DNA from: Lachnospiraceae bacterium
Lineage (GTDB): Bacteria; Bacillota; Clostridia; Lachnospirales; Lachnospiraceae
Assembly (NCBI GenBank): GCA_017938405.1
Contig: JAGBBP010000049.1
Span: 124,001 to 188,000, forward strand
Direction: 5' to 3'
Length of the DNA: 64,000 bases
Shown here piece by piece: positions 16,968-24,362 of this stretch. Every line of letters begins with the position of its first letter. The first letter of the stretch is position 1. The position numbers were made by a program, and so were the translations under genes. A model generated the notes under the pieces. That model was not told the origin of the DNA and searched no databases. It saw nothing but the letters and a program-made list of their open reading frames with translations.

Positions 16968-18800
16968 ATGAGACAAAACAAAAAAGAAACAAAGAAGGAG
17001 AAAAAGTATTCCAAACTCGGAAGCCTTGCCTGGGCATTAAAAAAGCTCTGGAGACTTGACCGCATGTTTGTATTTTTCATATTTGCGGTGGTGCCGATTG
17101 CCGTAGTACAGCCTCTGCTAAACTCCTTCTTTTCCAAGGAACTGATTGATCGTATCGGAGGCGGTGCAACCTTTTCGGAGTTGACTCGGTTTACCGTAAG
17201 CTTTTTACTGCCTCTGGTTCTTTTGGAGTTGCTGAGGAGTTTTATCAACTCCCGTTGTACGGCAAGACGCTACTATCCGACTTCAATTTATCAGACGGAA
17301 ATGAGTCGTATCTATCATTACGAAACCGACTTTGAAAACACGGAAAAGCAGGAATACCGGAAAATTCACGAATATGCTTCCGGTGACTCCTGTCAGGGAG
17401 ATTGCGCTTTGGAATTTCTTTGGCTGGATTTAAGCAATACATTGATAAATTTCCTCGGAATCTTCACCTATGCATCCCTGCTTATCGTGCTAAACCCGAT
17501 TATTTTTGCCGTAGTTGCAGTGGTATCTGTGCTGTCCTACTTTACCACCCGCTGGCAGCCGTCCTATTTCGAGAAAAACAAACACCACTGGGAGAAGGAG
17601 GTTCGGAAAAGAAACTACTTACGCAGTCTTTCCGAGAACTTCTCCATGGCAAAGGATATTAAGCTGTACAACTTAGAGGGCTGGCTTGACAAAATGATGC
17701 GGGACTACCAAAGCTACCTTATCATGTGGAATAAGCGTTGTACCCTTAGAGGACTGTTTGCTTCCGTTCTTGCAGGACTGATGACCTTTGTACAAAACGG
17801 TGTGGCATACGTCGTGTTAATCGGACTGCTCCTTGCCGGAAAGATTACGGTCGGTGAATTTGTGTTTTATTTTGGTCTCACCGGCAGCATTGCAGGCTTT
17901 TTACAAGGCATCATCGGCAGTGTGGCGAAGTTAAACACCCGAGCCGAAAAAATAGCCTACTACCGCGACTTCTACAACTATCCGAACACCTTCAACCACG
18001 GGGAAGGCTGTCCGCTCCCGACCGGTCCGGTGACCATCGAATTAAAGGATGTACACTACCGCTACGACGGAGCAGAAAAAGATACCATCAACGGATTGAA
18101 CCTAACCGTTTCTGCCGGAGAAAGTCTGGCTCTGGTCGGTATGAACGGTGCCGGAAAAACCACCTTAATCAAGCTGATTTGCGGCTTGTATGCGCCAACC
18201 TCCGGTGAAATCTTAGTAAACGGGAAGCATATTCAGGAGTATAACATTGAAGAATACTACTCTATGATTTCTGCCGTATTTCAGGACATCAAGACCATTG
18301 CCTTTTCCATGTTTGAGTTTGTGGCAAGCGTGGACCTTACCCGTCCCACCGCAAGAGAAGATGCTATCGCTGCCATGAAACTTGCAGGAATTTATGAAAA
18401 AATCGAAAAACTGCCGAATGGCATTGACACCCATTTAATGAAGGGCATTCACGATGACAGTGTGGACCTCTCCGGCGGTGAAATGCAAAAGCTGGTGTTG
18501 GCAAGAGCCATCTACAAAAACGGTTCTATCTTAATCCTTGACGAACCGACCGCAGCCTTAGACCCGATTGCGGAAAACAACTTATATTTACGTTACAGAG
18601 AATTAACCGAAGGAAAGACTTCTATCTATATTTCCCACCGTTTTGCCTCCACCCGCTTCTGTGACCGTATCATTTTACTGGAGGACGGCGTCATTGCAGA
18701 ATCCGGTACCCATGAAGAACTGATGGCTACCCGTGGCAAATACGCCGAAATGTTTGAAGTACAAAGCAAATACTATAAGGAGGGCGAAGTCCATGCATAA
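16968..18800 (+). CDS. ABC exporter half-transporter 1 (permease-ATPase fusion)
   Basis: A 610-residue type IV ABC half-transporter. A transmembrane domain of about six helices (about 35-330) leads into the ATPase domain: Walker A GMNGAGKTT (about residue 387), signature LSGGE, Walker B ILILDEPTAALDP and the switch histidine in YISHR. It overlaps the start of the second half-transporter by 8 bases, so the two are translationally coupled and probably form a heterodimer. The substrate is unknown; an export role is inferred from the fold. CGGAGGGG precedes the start. Confidence 0.92.
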   Translation: MRQNKKETKKEKKYSKLGSLAWALKKLWRLDRMFVFFIFAVVPIAVVQPLLNSFFSKELIDRIGGGATFSELTRFTVSFLLPLVLLELLRSFINSRCTARRYYPTSIYQTEMSRIYHYETDFENTEKQEYRKIHEYASGDSCQGDCALEFLWLDLSNTLINFLGIFTYASLLIVLNPIIFAVVAVVSVLSYFTTRWQPSYFEKNKHHWEKEVRKRNYLRSLSENFSMAKDIKLYNLEGWLDKMMRDYQSYLIMWNKRCTLRGLFASVLAGLMTFVQNGVAYVVLIGLLLAGKITVGEFVFYFGLTGSIAGFLQGIIGSVAKLNTRAEKIAYYRDFYNYPNTFNHGEGCPLPTGPVTIELKDVHYRYDGAEKDTINGLNLTVSAGESLALVGMNGAGKTTLIKLICGLYAPTSGEILVNGKHIQEYNIEEYYSMISAVFQDIKTIAFSMFEFVASVDLTRPTAREDAIAAMKLAGIYEKIEKLPNGIDTHLMKGIHDDSVDLSGGEMQKLVLARAIYKNGSILILDEPTAALDPIAENNLYLRYRELTEGKTSIYISHRFASTRFCDRIILLEDGVIAESGTHEELMATRGKYAEMFEVQSKYYKEGEVHA

Positions 18801-20595
18801 TTACAAAACTACACGACGGGCGTTTCGGCTGTATCATTCCTATAATCCGCACTACTTTCCGCTTCGCCTGTTCCAAATCCTTTTTACAAACCTGACACCG
18901 TTTTTTACCCTTTGGATGTCAGCGGAAATTGTTACCGCATTATACGAAAAGAAAACCAAAGAAGAACTGTTCCTGTTGGTAGCCATCACTTTATGCGGAA
19001 ATTTGTTTATTCATGTGATGGGTGCAATTCTCGGCAGGTGTGTAGACAATGCGCTGAAACAACTGGAACATAACGAAGCCGCAGCCTTTAACAAAAAGAC
19101 GTTATCCTTAGACTACGATAAGTTAGAGAACCCGGAGGTTCGGCATCTGCGACGCAAGATTGTGGAGAACTCCTGGATCAATTGCTACGGTGTAACAAAT
19201 ATGCGCTGGTGTTTAGAAAACCTTATCACCTATTTGGTCAACATCTTGTATTGTAGTGTTTTATTTGCGGAAATGGTATCCCTGATTGCAAAGCTTTCCT
19301 TTGACATCCGCGGTATCCTGCTTTTGGTTGCCATTGTCACTTGTGTCGTTCTTACGGTTGTAATCCAGTCCCGTTGCGGTAAAAAACAAGCTGCTGCCTG
19401 GGAGCGTTCCGGCGACCTGCTGCTCAGGGAAAACCGCCTCGGCGGAGGATATAGCCAATCCGGCATGGACAGCCGTTTTTACAAGCAGCAGGCAATCGTA
19501 GAACAAGTTGACCGAGAACTGAGCAAAGAGCACAAAAGACTTTACAGTGAAATCAACTATATTGACTTTGCATTACGTATCCCGTCCTATTTGTCAAGCA
19601 AAGCCTCGGAACTGTGTTCCTATCTCCTCATCGGTTTGTACTGCACCTTGGGGGCCTTCCCGGTAGGTAGCGTGATTAAATATGTGGGATATCTCGGCAT
19701 CCTCACCAACAATATCGGAATGCTCTTTTACACCCTGAGTTCTTTAAAAACCAACGAGCAGTTCCTTGAAACCTACTTAGAGTACTTCGATATCCAAAAC
19801 GATATGTACCAGGGTAGCCTGTCCGTGGAAAAGCGCAGCGACAAGCAGTTTGACATCGAATTTAAGAATGTCAGCTTCCGCTACTCAGGTTCCGAAGACT
19901 TTGCATTAAAGGACATTAACTTAAACTTAAAGGTAGGCGAGCGCCTTGCGGTGGTAGGACAAAACGGCAGCGGAAAAACCACCTTTATCAAACTTCTCTG
20001 CCGTCTCTACGACCCGACGGAGGGAGAAATCCATATGAACGATTTCAACGTCCGCAAATACGATTACAGACAGTATCTGGACTTATTCTCCGTGGTATTC
20101 CAGGACTATAACCTTCTGGCTATGCCTCTCGGAAACAATGTGGCCTCCGCCGAGAAATGGGATGCCATCAAAGCGGAGCAAATGTTATACGAAGTAGGCT
20201 TCGGAGAACGTTATGAAGAAATGCCAAAAAAGTTAGAGACCTCTCTATATAAAAACTTTGATGAAGAAGGCGTCAACATCTCCGGCGGCGAAGCCCAGAA
20301 AATCGCGCTGGCAAGAGCCCTGTACAAAGACGCGCCGTTCATCATCCTTGACGAACCGACCGCAGCCTTAGACCCGATCGCCGAGGCAGAAATCTACTCT
20401 AAGTTTGATGAAATCGTGGGAGACAAAACCGCCATCTACATCAGCCACCGTCTCTCCTCCTGCCGCTTCTGTGATAAGATTGCAGTATTCGATCAGGGCA
20501 GGATTGTTCAGGTAGGCACTCACGAGGAGCTGTTAGAAAACACCAACGGCAAGTACTACGAGCTCTGGAATGCACAGGCTTCCTATTACGCGTGA
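18793..20595 (+). CDS. ABC exporter half-transporter 2 (permease-ATPase fusion)
   Basis: A 600-residue partner of the preceding gene with the same layout: membrane helices over about 20-320, Walker A GQNGSGKTT (about 396-404), ISGGE signature, Walker B FIILDEPTAALDP, and YISHR. Both ATPase sites look intact. The start is set at 18793, after AAGGAGGGCGAAG inside the end of the first gene; the longer frame from 18733 has no ribosome site. The unit LytTR regulator, soluble kinase and exporter pair resembles peptide or antibiotic-response modules, but no precursor peptide is evident. Confidence 0.92.
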   Translation: MHNYKTTRRAFRLYHSYNPHYFPLRLFQILFTNLTPFFTLWMSAEIVTALYEKKTKEELFLLVAITLCGNLFIHVMGAILGRCVDNALKQLEHNEAAAFNKKTLSLDYDKLENPEVRHLRRKIVENSWINCYGVTNMRWCLENLITYLVNILYCSVLFAEMVSLIAKLSFDIRGILLLVAIVTCVVLTVVIQSRCGKKQAAAWERSGDLLLRENRLGGGYSQSGMDSRFYKQQAIVEQVDRELSKEHKRLYSEINYIDFALRIPSYLSSKASELCSYLLIGLYCTLGAFPVGSVIKYVGYLGILTNNIGMLFYTLSSLKTNEQFLETYLEYFDIQNDMYQGSLSVEKRSDKQFDIEFKNVSFRYSGSEDFALKDINLNLKVGERLAVVGQNGSGKTTFIKLLCRLYDPTEGEIHMNDFNVRKYDYRQYLDLFSVVFQDYNLLAMPLGNNVASAEKWDAIKAEQMLYEVGFGERYEEMPKKLETSLYKNFDEEGVNISGGEAQKIALARALYKDAPFIILDEPTAALDPIAEAEIYSKFDEIVGDKTAIYISHRLSSCRFCDKIAVFDQGRIVQVGTHEELLENTNGKYYELWNAQASYYA

Positions 20596-20607
20596 AGCAA
20601 CGAGCTA

Positions 20608-20675
20608 AGATAGAACACGAAAAAGACCGACGAGAACCGCAAGGTTCTTAGTCGGTCTTCTTTTGTGTTCTTATC
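20608..20675 (+). terminator. Long hairpin terminator of the ABC exporter operon
   Basis: AAGACCGAC (20623-20631) pairs with GTCGGTCTT (20651-20659), with an inner GAACC/GGTTC stem closed by a GCAA tetraloop (20639-20642). Imperfect pairing continues outward (TAGAACAC with GTGTTCTTA). A T-rich run follows the core stem. It directly follows the exporter and leads into the palindromic repeats. Confidence 0.8.
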
Positions 20676-20805
20676 GCGGCGACTGCCGCGGGCTAACGGG
20701 CACGCAGGGACCGTTAGACTCAGCTCGTTGCATTCTTTGCCGTCTTATCGCGGCAACTGCCGCGGGCTAACGGGCACGTAGGGACCGTTAGACTCAGCTC
20801 GTTGC
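20669..20805. repeat. Tandem pair of 63-bp palindromic units
   Basis: Two copies of a 63-base unit (20669-20731 and 20743-20805) differ at two bases and have a 74-base period. Each contains two hairpins: CGCGGC/GCCGCG around a 4-base loop, and CTAACGG/CCGTTAG around 11 bases. Each ends with AGCTCGTTGC, whose reverse complement GCAACGAGCT also stands at 20597-20606. The second copy supplies the last codons and the stop of the XRE gene. The GC content is far above the surroundings. This looks like a REP/BIME-type extragenic element. Confidence 0.8.
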
Positions 20806-21474
20806 TATTTTTACTTTTATCTCTGCCACCTCGTCCGTCTTAAATGCCTTCCCTGCCATAATCACAACTCTTTCTGCAGAAAACTCCGACACCGGCACAT
20901 CAATAAACTCCTTTTCCCGGAAAGACCAATCAATCAGCTTCTCATCCACAAGCCATACACTACCTACTTTTCCTACAAAGAAGTTACGGTCCACCGACGG
21001 CCAATCCTCCTTTGCTACCGGCCTCCGCTCTTTTTCTTCTCTAATCGATACAACGGTCGATTTTCTTACCGCGCCTACCTCAAGGAACTTCTTCCCCGGT
21101 ATTGCATAGAACAAATACTCTCTGTCTTCTCCTACAATATAACCGTCCACAAACCCGTTATTCCATCCGGAAAGCTCCACAGAACACTTTTTAAAGTAAT
21201 ACGCCTCCAAGGTTCGTTCCTCCGATATCACTTTATCCCCCGCCACATCACATACTTCAACCACCGGCTCATCCTCCCTGAGTTCTACACCCAACAACTC
21301 ATCTACGGATATCTGAAATAAAGCAGCCAGTGCCTTCAAATTTTCAACATCCGGGGTTCCTTTCCCCGTCTCCCATTTTGCAACTGCCGACCTTGACACG
21401 CACAATTTCTCTGCCAGCTCCTCCTGGGACAAGGAAAGCTCCGCTCTCTTTTTTGCAATTAGTTCTCCTATCAT
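20794..21474 (-). CDS. XRE-family regulator with long C-terminal domain
   Basis: A 226-residue protein. The N-terminal HTH (about 1-66: IGELIAKKRAELSLSQEELA, then SRSAVAKWETGKGTPDVENL) is typical of Clostridia XRE regulators. The remaining 160 residues form a beta-rich domain of unknown function (GWNNGFVDGYIVGEDREYLFY lies at its centre), perhaps a ligand-binding or membrane-protein-regulating module. GGAGG sits just before the start at 21474; the upstream in-frame ATG lacks a site. The final residues ATS and the stop come from the repeat unit at 20743-20805, evidence that the element inserted into, or replaced, the original gene end. Confidence 0.82.
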   Translation of the reverse strand: MIGELIAKKRAELSLSQEELAEKLCVSRSAVAKWETGKGTPDVENLKALAALFQISVDELLGVELREDEPVVEVCDVAGDKVISEERTLEAYYFKKCSVELSGWNNGFVDGYIVGEDREYLFYAIPGKKFLEVGAVRKSTVVSIREEKERRPVAKEDWPSVDRNFFVGKVGSVWLVDEKLIDWSFREKEFIDVPVSEFSAERVVIMAGKAFKTDEVAEIKVKIATS

Positions 21475-21553
21475 AAGAAATCCTCCGATTTTGTATTTCG
21501 TGATCACACTATTACCTTACCGCAATCTGTCAAAGAACACAAGTTACTTTTTT

Positions 21554-21568
21554 GTTACGCTCCGTAAC
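21554..21568. promoter_or_regulatory. 15-bp perfect palindrome between XRE and LysR genes
   Basis: GTTACG-CTC-CGTAAC is a perfect inverted repeat in the divergent XRE/LysR interval, 80 bases ahead of the XRE start. It may be an operator for either regulator; no partner copy was seen. Confidence 0.4.
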
Positions 21569-21590
21569 ACCCGCCATACAACCGTTTTCT

Positions 21591-21758
21591 ATAACTTCCG
21601 GTTATGCACTTTCATCAAAGCTCTCCCGATACATTCCCGATTATCCCCGCACATTTCCCATCTTTCTATAATTTTTTCCATTTTTCCCTTGCTTTCTCAT
21701 CCCTTCTCTGCTATAATCAAAATGTATATTATGATTTCATTCTATAACTTTTGGTTAT
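21591..21758 (+). promoter_or_regulatory. Two matching LysR-type palindromes flanking the lysR promoter
   Basis: ATAAC-TTCCG-GTTAT (21591-21605) and ATAAC-TTTTG-GTTAT (21744-21758) are perfect 5-bp dyads with 5-base spacers and share flanking CT on the left. Between them lies a TTGCTT (21689-21694), 17-base, TATAAT (21712-21717) promoter. The dyad with T-N11-A fits LysR-type binding sites. One copy is centred near -126 and one near +27, a layout allowing looping autorepression. The rest of this 358-base interval (21475-21832) holds the palindrome at 21554 and AT-rich sequence with no gene. Confidence 0.6.
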
Positions 21759-21832
21759 ATCGCAAAAGTGTATTTTTCGTCCCCTTTTTTCTGTTTTTCA
21801 ATCTCCGGGGACCTACAAAAGAAGGAGGGAAC

Positions 21833-22750
21833 ATGGAAGTCGAATCTACCTTGTCCTCCTACCGCATTTTTAATGCTGTCGCAGAAGCGGGGAATCTTTC
21901 CAAAGCCGCAAAGGAACTTCTCATCAGCCAGCCGGCCATCAGTAAGGCCGTCAGTAAACTGGAGCAGAGCCTTTCGGTGAAGCTGTTTACCCGTAATTCC
22001 CGAGGCGTTAAATTAACGGAGGAGGGTGCCCTGCTCTACGAGTACACCTGCTCCGCATTCGAAGCTCTGCGTTTGGGCGAAGAAAGCATCAAGCAAAGGC
22101 ACTCGCTTGGCATGGGACATCTGAAAATCGGAGTCAGCACTACCCTTTGCAAACATTTATTGCTCCCCTACTTACAAAATTTCATGGAGCAGTATCCCCA
22201 CATAAAAGTTTCCGTTGAGTGTCGCTCCACCCAGGAAACCCTGGCACTTTTGGAAGACGGGAAGCTGGATATCGTTTTAATCGGAAAATCCTACCGTACA
22301 AGACGGATTGAGTTTCTCCCGCTAAAAAGCATTCAGGATACCTTTGTAGCCAGTCCTTCTTATTTGGAAAACTTGGAAGAAAGAGAACCCGGAATTACAA
22401 CCCGTCCCAAGGACCTTTTACAACGGGCCAACCTGATGTTACTGGACCGCGACAATGTTTCACGACTGTATGTGGAAGACTTTTTTACCAAACACAACCT
22501 TCTTACCGGTCAGACAACGGATGTAGGCACCATGGATTTACTGATTGAGTTTTCCAAAGTAGGTCTTGGTGTGGGTTGTGTTATCAAAGAATTTGTAGAA
22601 AAAGAATTAAAGGAAGGCAGTTTAATCGAAGTTCCTCCTTCCCCTTCTCTTACGAAACGAACGGTGGGCTTTGCTTATAACAAACTGACCGCCGGGAATG
22701 ATTCCCTGAAACGTTTTATTGACTTTTACAAAGGAGAGCCTCACGTATGA
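21833..22750 (+). CDS. LysR-family transcriptional regulator
   Basis: A 305-residue LysR regulator. The N-terminal winged HTH (residues about 8-66: RIFNAVAEAGNLSKAAKELLISQPAISKAVSKLE in its core) is followed by a periplasmic-binding-like effector domain (about 95-295, beginning with GHLKIGVSTT). The start is the ATG after AAGGAGGGAAC. Its stop overlaps the next start in ATGA, so the downstream membrane protein is translationally coupled to it. The effector is unknown; it resembles the CysL/YwfK branch only in general layout. Confidence 0.9.
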   Translation: MEVESTLSSYRIFNAVAEAGNLSKAAKELLISQPAISKAVSKLEQSLSVKLFTRNSRGVKLTEEGALLYEYTCSAFEALRLGEESIKQRHSLGMGHLKIGVSTTLCKHLLLPYLQNFMEQYPHIKVSVECRSTQETLALLEDGKLDIVLIGKSYRTRRIEFLPLKSIQDTFVASPSYLENLEEREPGITTRPKDLLQRANLMLLDRDNVSRLYVEDFFTKHNLLTGQTTDVGTMDLLIEFSKVGLGVGCVIKEFVEKELKEGSLIEVPPSPSLTKRTVGFAYNKLTAGNDSLKRFIDFYKGEPHV

Positions 22751-23766
22751 TAAAAAAAATCTCTCGATTTTTTCGAATTCAAAGAAAACGGCTCCGCAAC
22801 AAAATAAAGCGAAGCATCTATCGTTTTCTCGTTGCGATTCACGAAGGTGAAATCCGTTTTTCTCTCTTTTATATTGTATGCACCATGCTGGTTTTGTTTT
22901 TGTGCATCGGTTTCTTTTTCCGTACCTCATATACAAAAGAGGCTTCGACCAATGCATCTGTTTTAGGCAGTGAAGCAACTCATGCCCTCCGGCATGCTGC
23001 CGCAGAGAACCGGCGCACGGAACTGGATGCGGATATTACCTTGTTCCTGCTTCCGGACGGGGAGGATTCTGTTGCTCTTTCCTCCTTCTTCAACGCCCCG
23101 TTGTACGGTTTTTACCTGACTGGAAAGGAAGTTTCCTATTTACCGGAATACTACGCTTCCCTTTCCGAATCCTTTTTCGGAACTCCATACATCGGCGGTT
23201 TGTCCTTTTCGTACAATCCGAAGCGCTTGCTCTATAACCGCGCCACCGATATTATGTTGTATACAAAAGAAGGCGGATACGCTCCTCTTTCCGACGACGG
23301 ACTCTACTATGTAGTCGGTACGGAATCGGTATTTAACATGTTCCACTACTTGTCCGAGCGAACCTTCCACTTATTAAGAATCGAACCGAAAAACGCAGAT
23401 GGCGCTCCTGTTTCCGATTATTCCGGGCAACTTCTGCGGGGAGCCGAAGGAAGTTATACCTTTGCAAATGTGTATCAGGACTATTTGTTACAAACCGCAT
23501 CGGAAGCCACTGCCAGACAAGCCGGTGAAATTCTGCAGTGTAACTCCTTAAATACGATTGCATTATTTTCACAGCTAAACTTCGCCGGATACTTTCTGGT
23601 AGGCTGTACCTTATTGTTTTTCCTGCTTGCCGCCTTTGTACGGCCGTCCCTTAGACGTACCGTCATTTGGTTCCGCATATTCCTCTTTCACCAAAAAAAG
23701 CGCGGCAAACTTTCCATACGCGGGCGCATCTATACTGCCCGCGCAGCACGGCGTCACGCCGCATAA
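22747..23766 (+). CDS. Unknown two-helix membrane protein coupled to LysR
   Basis: A 339-residue protein I do not recognise. A basic N-terminus (about 1-35) leads to a membrane helix (about 40-58), a large probable extracytoplasmic domain (about 60-275) and a second helix (about 276-300), then a very basic Arg/Lys-rich cytoplasmic tail ending in RRHAA. The start codon overlaps the LysR stop (ATGA). Coupling a LysR gene to a two-helix membrane protein is unusual and may mean the membrane protein transmits a signal or is the regulator's main target. No catalytic motif is visible. Confidence 0.7.
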   Translation: MIKKISRFFRIQRKRLRNKIKRSIYRFLVAIHEGEIRFSLFYIVCTMLVLFLCIGFFFRTSYTKEASTNASVLGSEATHALRHAAAENRRTELDADITLFLLPDGEDSVALSSFFNAPLYGFYLTGKEVSYLPEYYASLSESFFGTPYIGGLSFSYNPKRLLYNRATDIMLYTKEGGYAPLSDDGLYYVVGTESVFNMFHYLSERTFHLLRIEPKNADGAPVSDYSGQLLRGAEGSYTFANVYQDYLLQTASEATARQAGEILQCNSLNTIALFSQLNFAGYFLVGCTLLFFLLAAFVRPSLRRTVIWFRIFLFHQKKRGKLSIRGRIYTARAARRHAA

Positions 23767-23865
23767 ATAACCTCCTCGATCTGTCTTTTTGCTCTTGTTC
23801 ATTAAAGAGTGAAAAGACAGATTTTCTTTATCCAAAAAGATTTTCTGATTTTTTTAAAAAAGTAG

Positions 23866-23894
23866 TTGACAGAATTCTCTCCATCGGTTATAAT
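23866..23894 (+). promoter_or_regulatory. Consensus promoter of tRNA-Gly
   Basis: TTGACA (23866-23871) and TATAAT (23889-23894) with a 17-base spacer, 30 bases before the tRNA. A perfect consensus, as expected for a stable RNA gene. Confidence 0.9.
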
Positions 23895-23924
23895 GTTCCT
23901 TGCTTGATGAAAGCAATACACCAT

Positions 23925-23996
23925 GCGCAAGTGGCTCAGTGGTGGAGTATCGCCTTGCCAAGGCGAGGGTCGCGGGTTCGAATCCCGTCCTGCGCT
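23925..23996 (+). tRNA. tRNA-Gly (anticodon GCC)
   Basis: A 72-base cloverleaf. The acceptor GCGCAAG pairs with CCTGCGC with one A-C mismatch at the sixth pair. The anticodon stem TCGCC/GGCGA closes the loop TTGCCAA, giving anticodon GCC. The T arm has GGTTCGAATCC. The D arm is GGCTC..GGAGT-like. The discriminator is T; CCA is not encoded. An intrinsic terminator follows within 5 bases. Confidence 0.95.
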
Positions 23997-24000
23997 TGTA

Positions 24001-24040
24001 AAAAATAAGAATCGGTCAAACGACCGGTTCTTATTTTTTT
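24001..24040 (+). terminator. tRNA-Gly terminator
   Basis: AATAAGAATCGGTC pairs with GACCGGTTCTTATT around the loop AAAC, followed by a T run to 24040. It lies 4 bases after the tRNA. Confidence 0.9.
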
Positions 24041-24210
24041 GTAAGCGCAAGCGCTTACGAACCAATACGTTCCGTATTGGTTCGAAGTCTCCGCTTCGCT
24101 CCGGTCGGCGCATTACCAAGGTCCCCCGGACCTCGTGCGCTTCTCGCCTGCCGGCTCGGTCAGTCCCAGAACCAACGTCCCCCGGACGTTGTGGGACGTC
24201 TTGCGCCGAC
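24041..24210. repeat. Cluster of perfect hairpins downstream of tRNA-Gly
   Basis: A gene-free, GC-rich stretch made almost entirely of palindromes: GTAAGCGC/GCGCTTAC (24041-24058), an 11-bp stem GAACCAATACG/CGTATTGGTTC with a 3-base loop (24059-24083), AGGTCC-CCC-GGACCT (24119-24133), and CAACGTCC-CCC-GGACGTTG (24173-24191) extended by GTCCC/GGGAC (24163-24197). An outer pair GTCGGCGCA (24104-24112) and TGCGCCGAC (24202-24210) encloses the last two, giving a branched fold. The following 24211-24317 shows nothing I can interpret. Confidence 0.75.
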
Positions 24211-24317
24211 TAACTTAGGCGTGATTCTGACGGTTGAGCATTGTCTTGCGCTGTGGTTTCGTGTGTCAAAAAGTTGTACCCATTTGTATACACTCACTGG
24301 ACAGTGCGTTTTATAGC

Positions 24318-24355
24318 AAAAAAGCTCCTGCATGACTTCACGCAGGAGCTTTTCC
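24318..24355. terminator. Intrinsic terminator of the PT-rich lipoprotein gene
   Basis: AAAAGCTCCTGC (24320-24331) pairs perfectly with GCAGGAGCTTTT (24342-24353). It lies just after the 3' end of the minus-strand gene at 24363 and is symmetric enough to work both ways. Confidence 0.9.
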
Positions 24356-24362
24356 TTTATTC

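Noticed and set aside
23802..24119. 105-residue minus-strand frame across tRNA-Gly
   Set aside because: It is antisense to a tRNA and its terminator and has no ribosome site.
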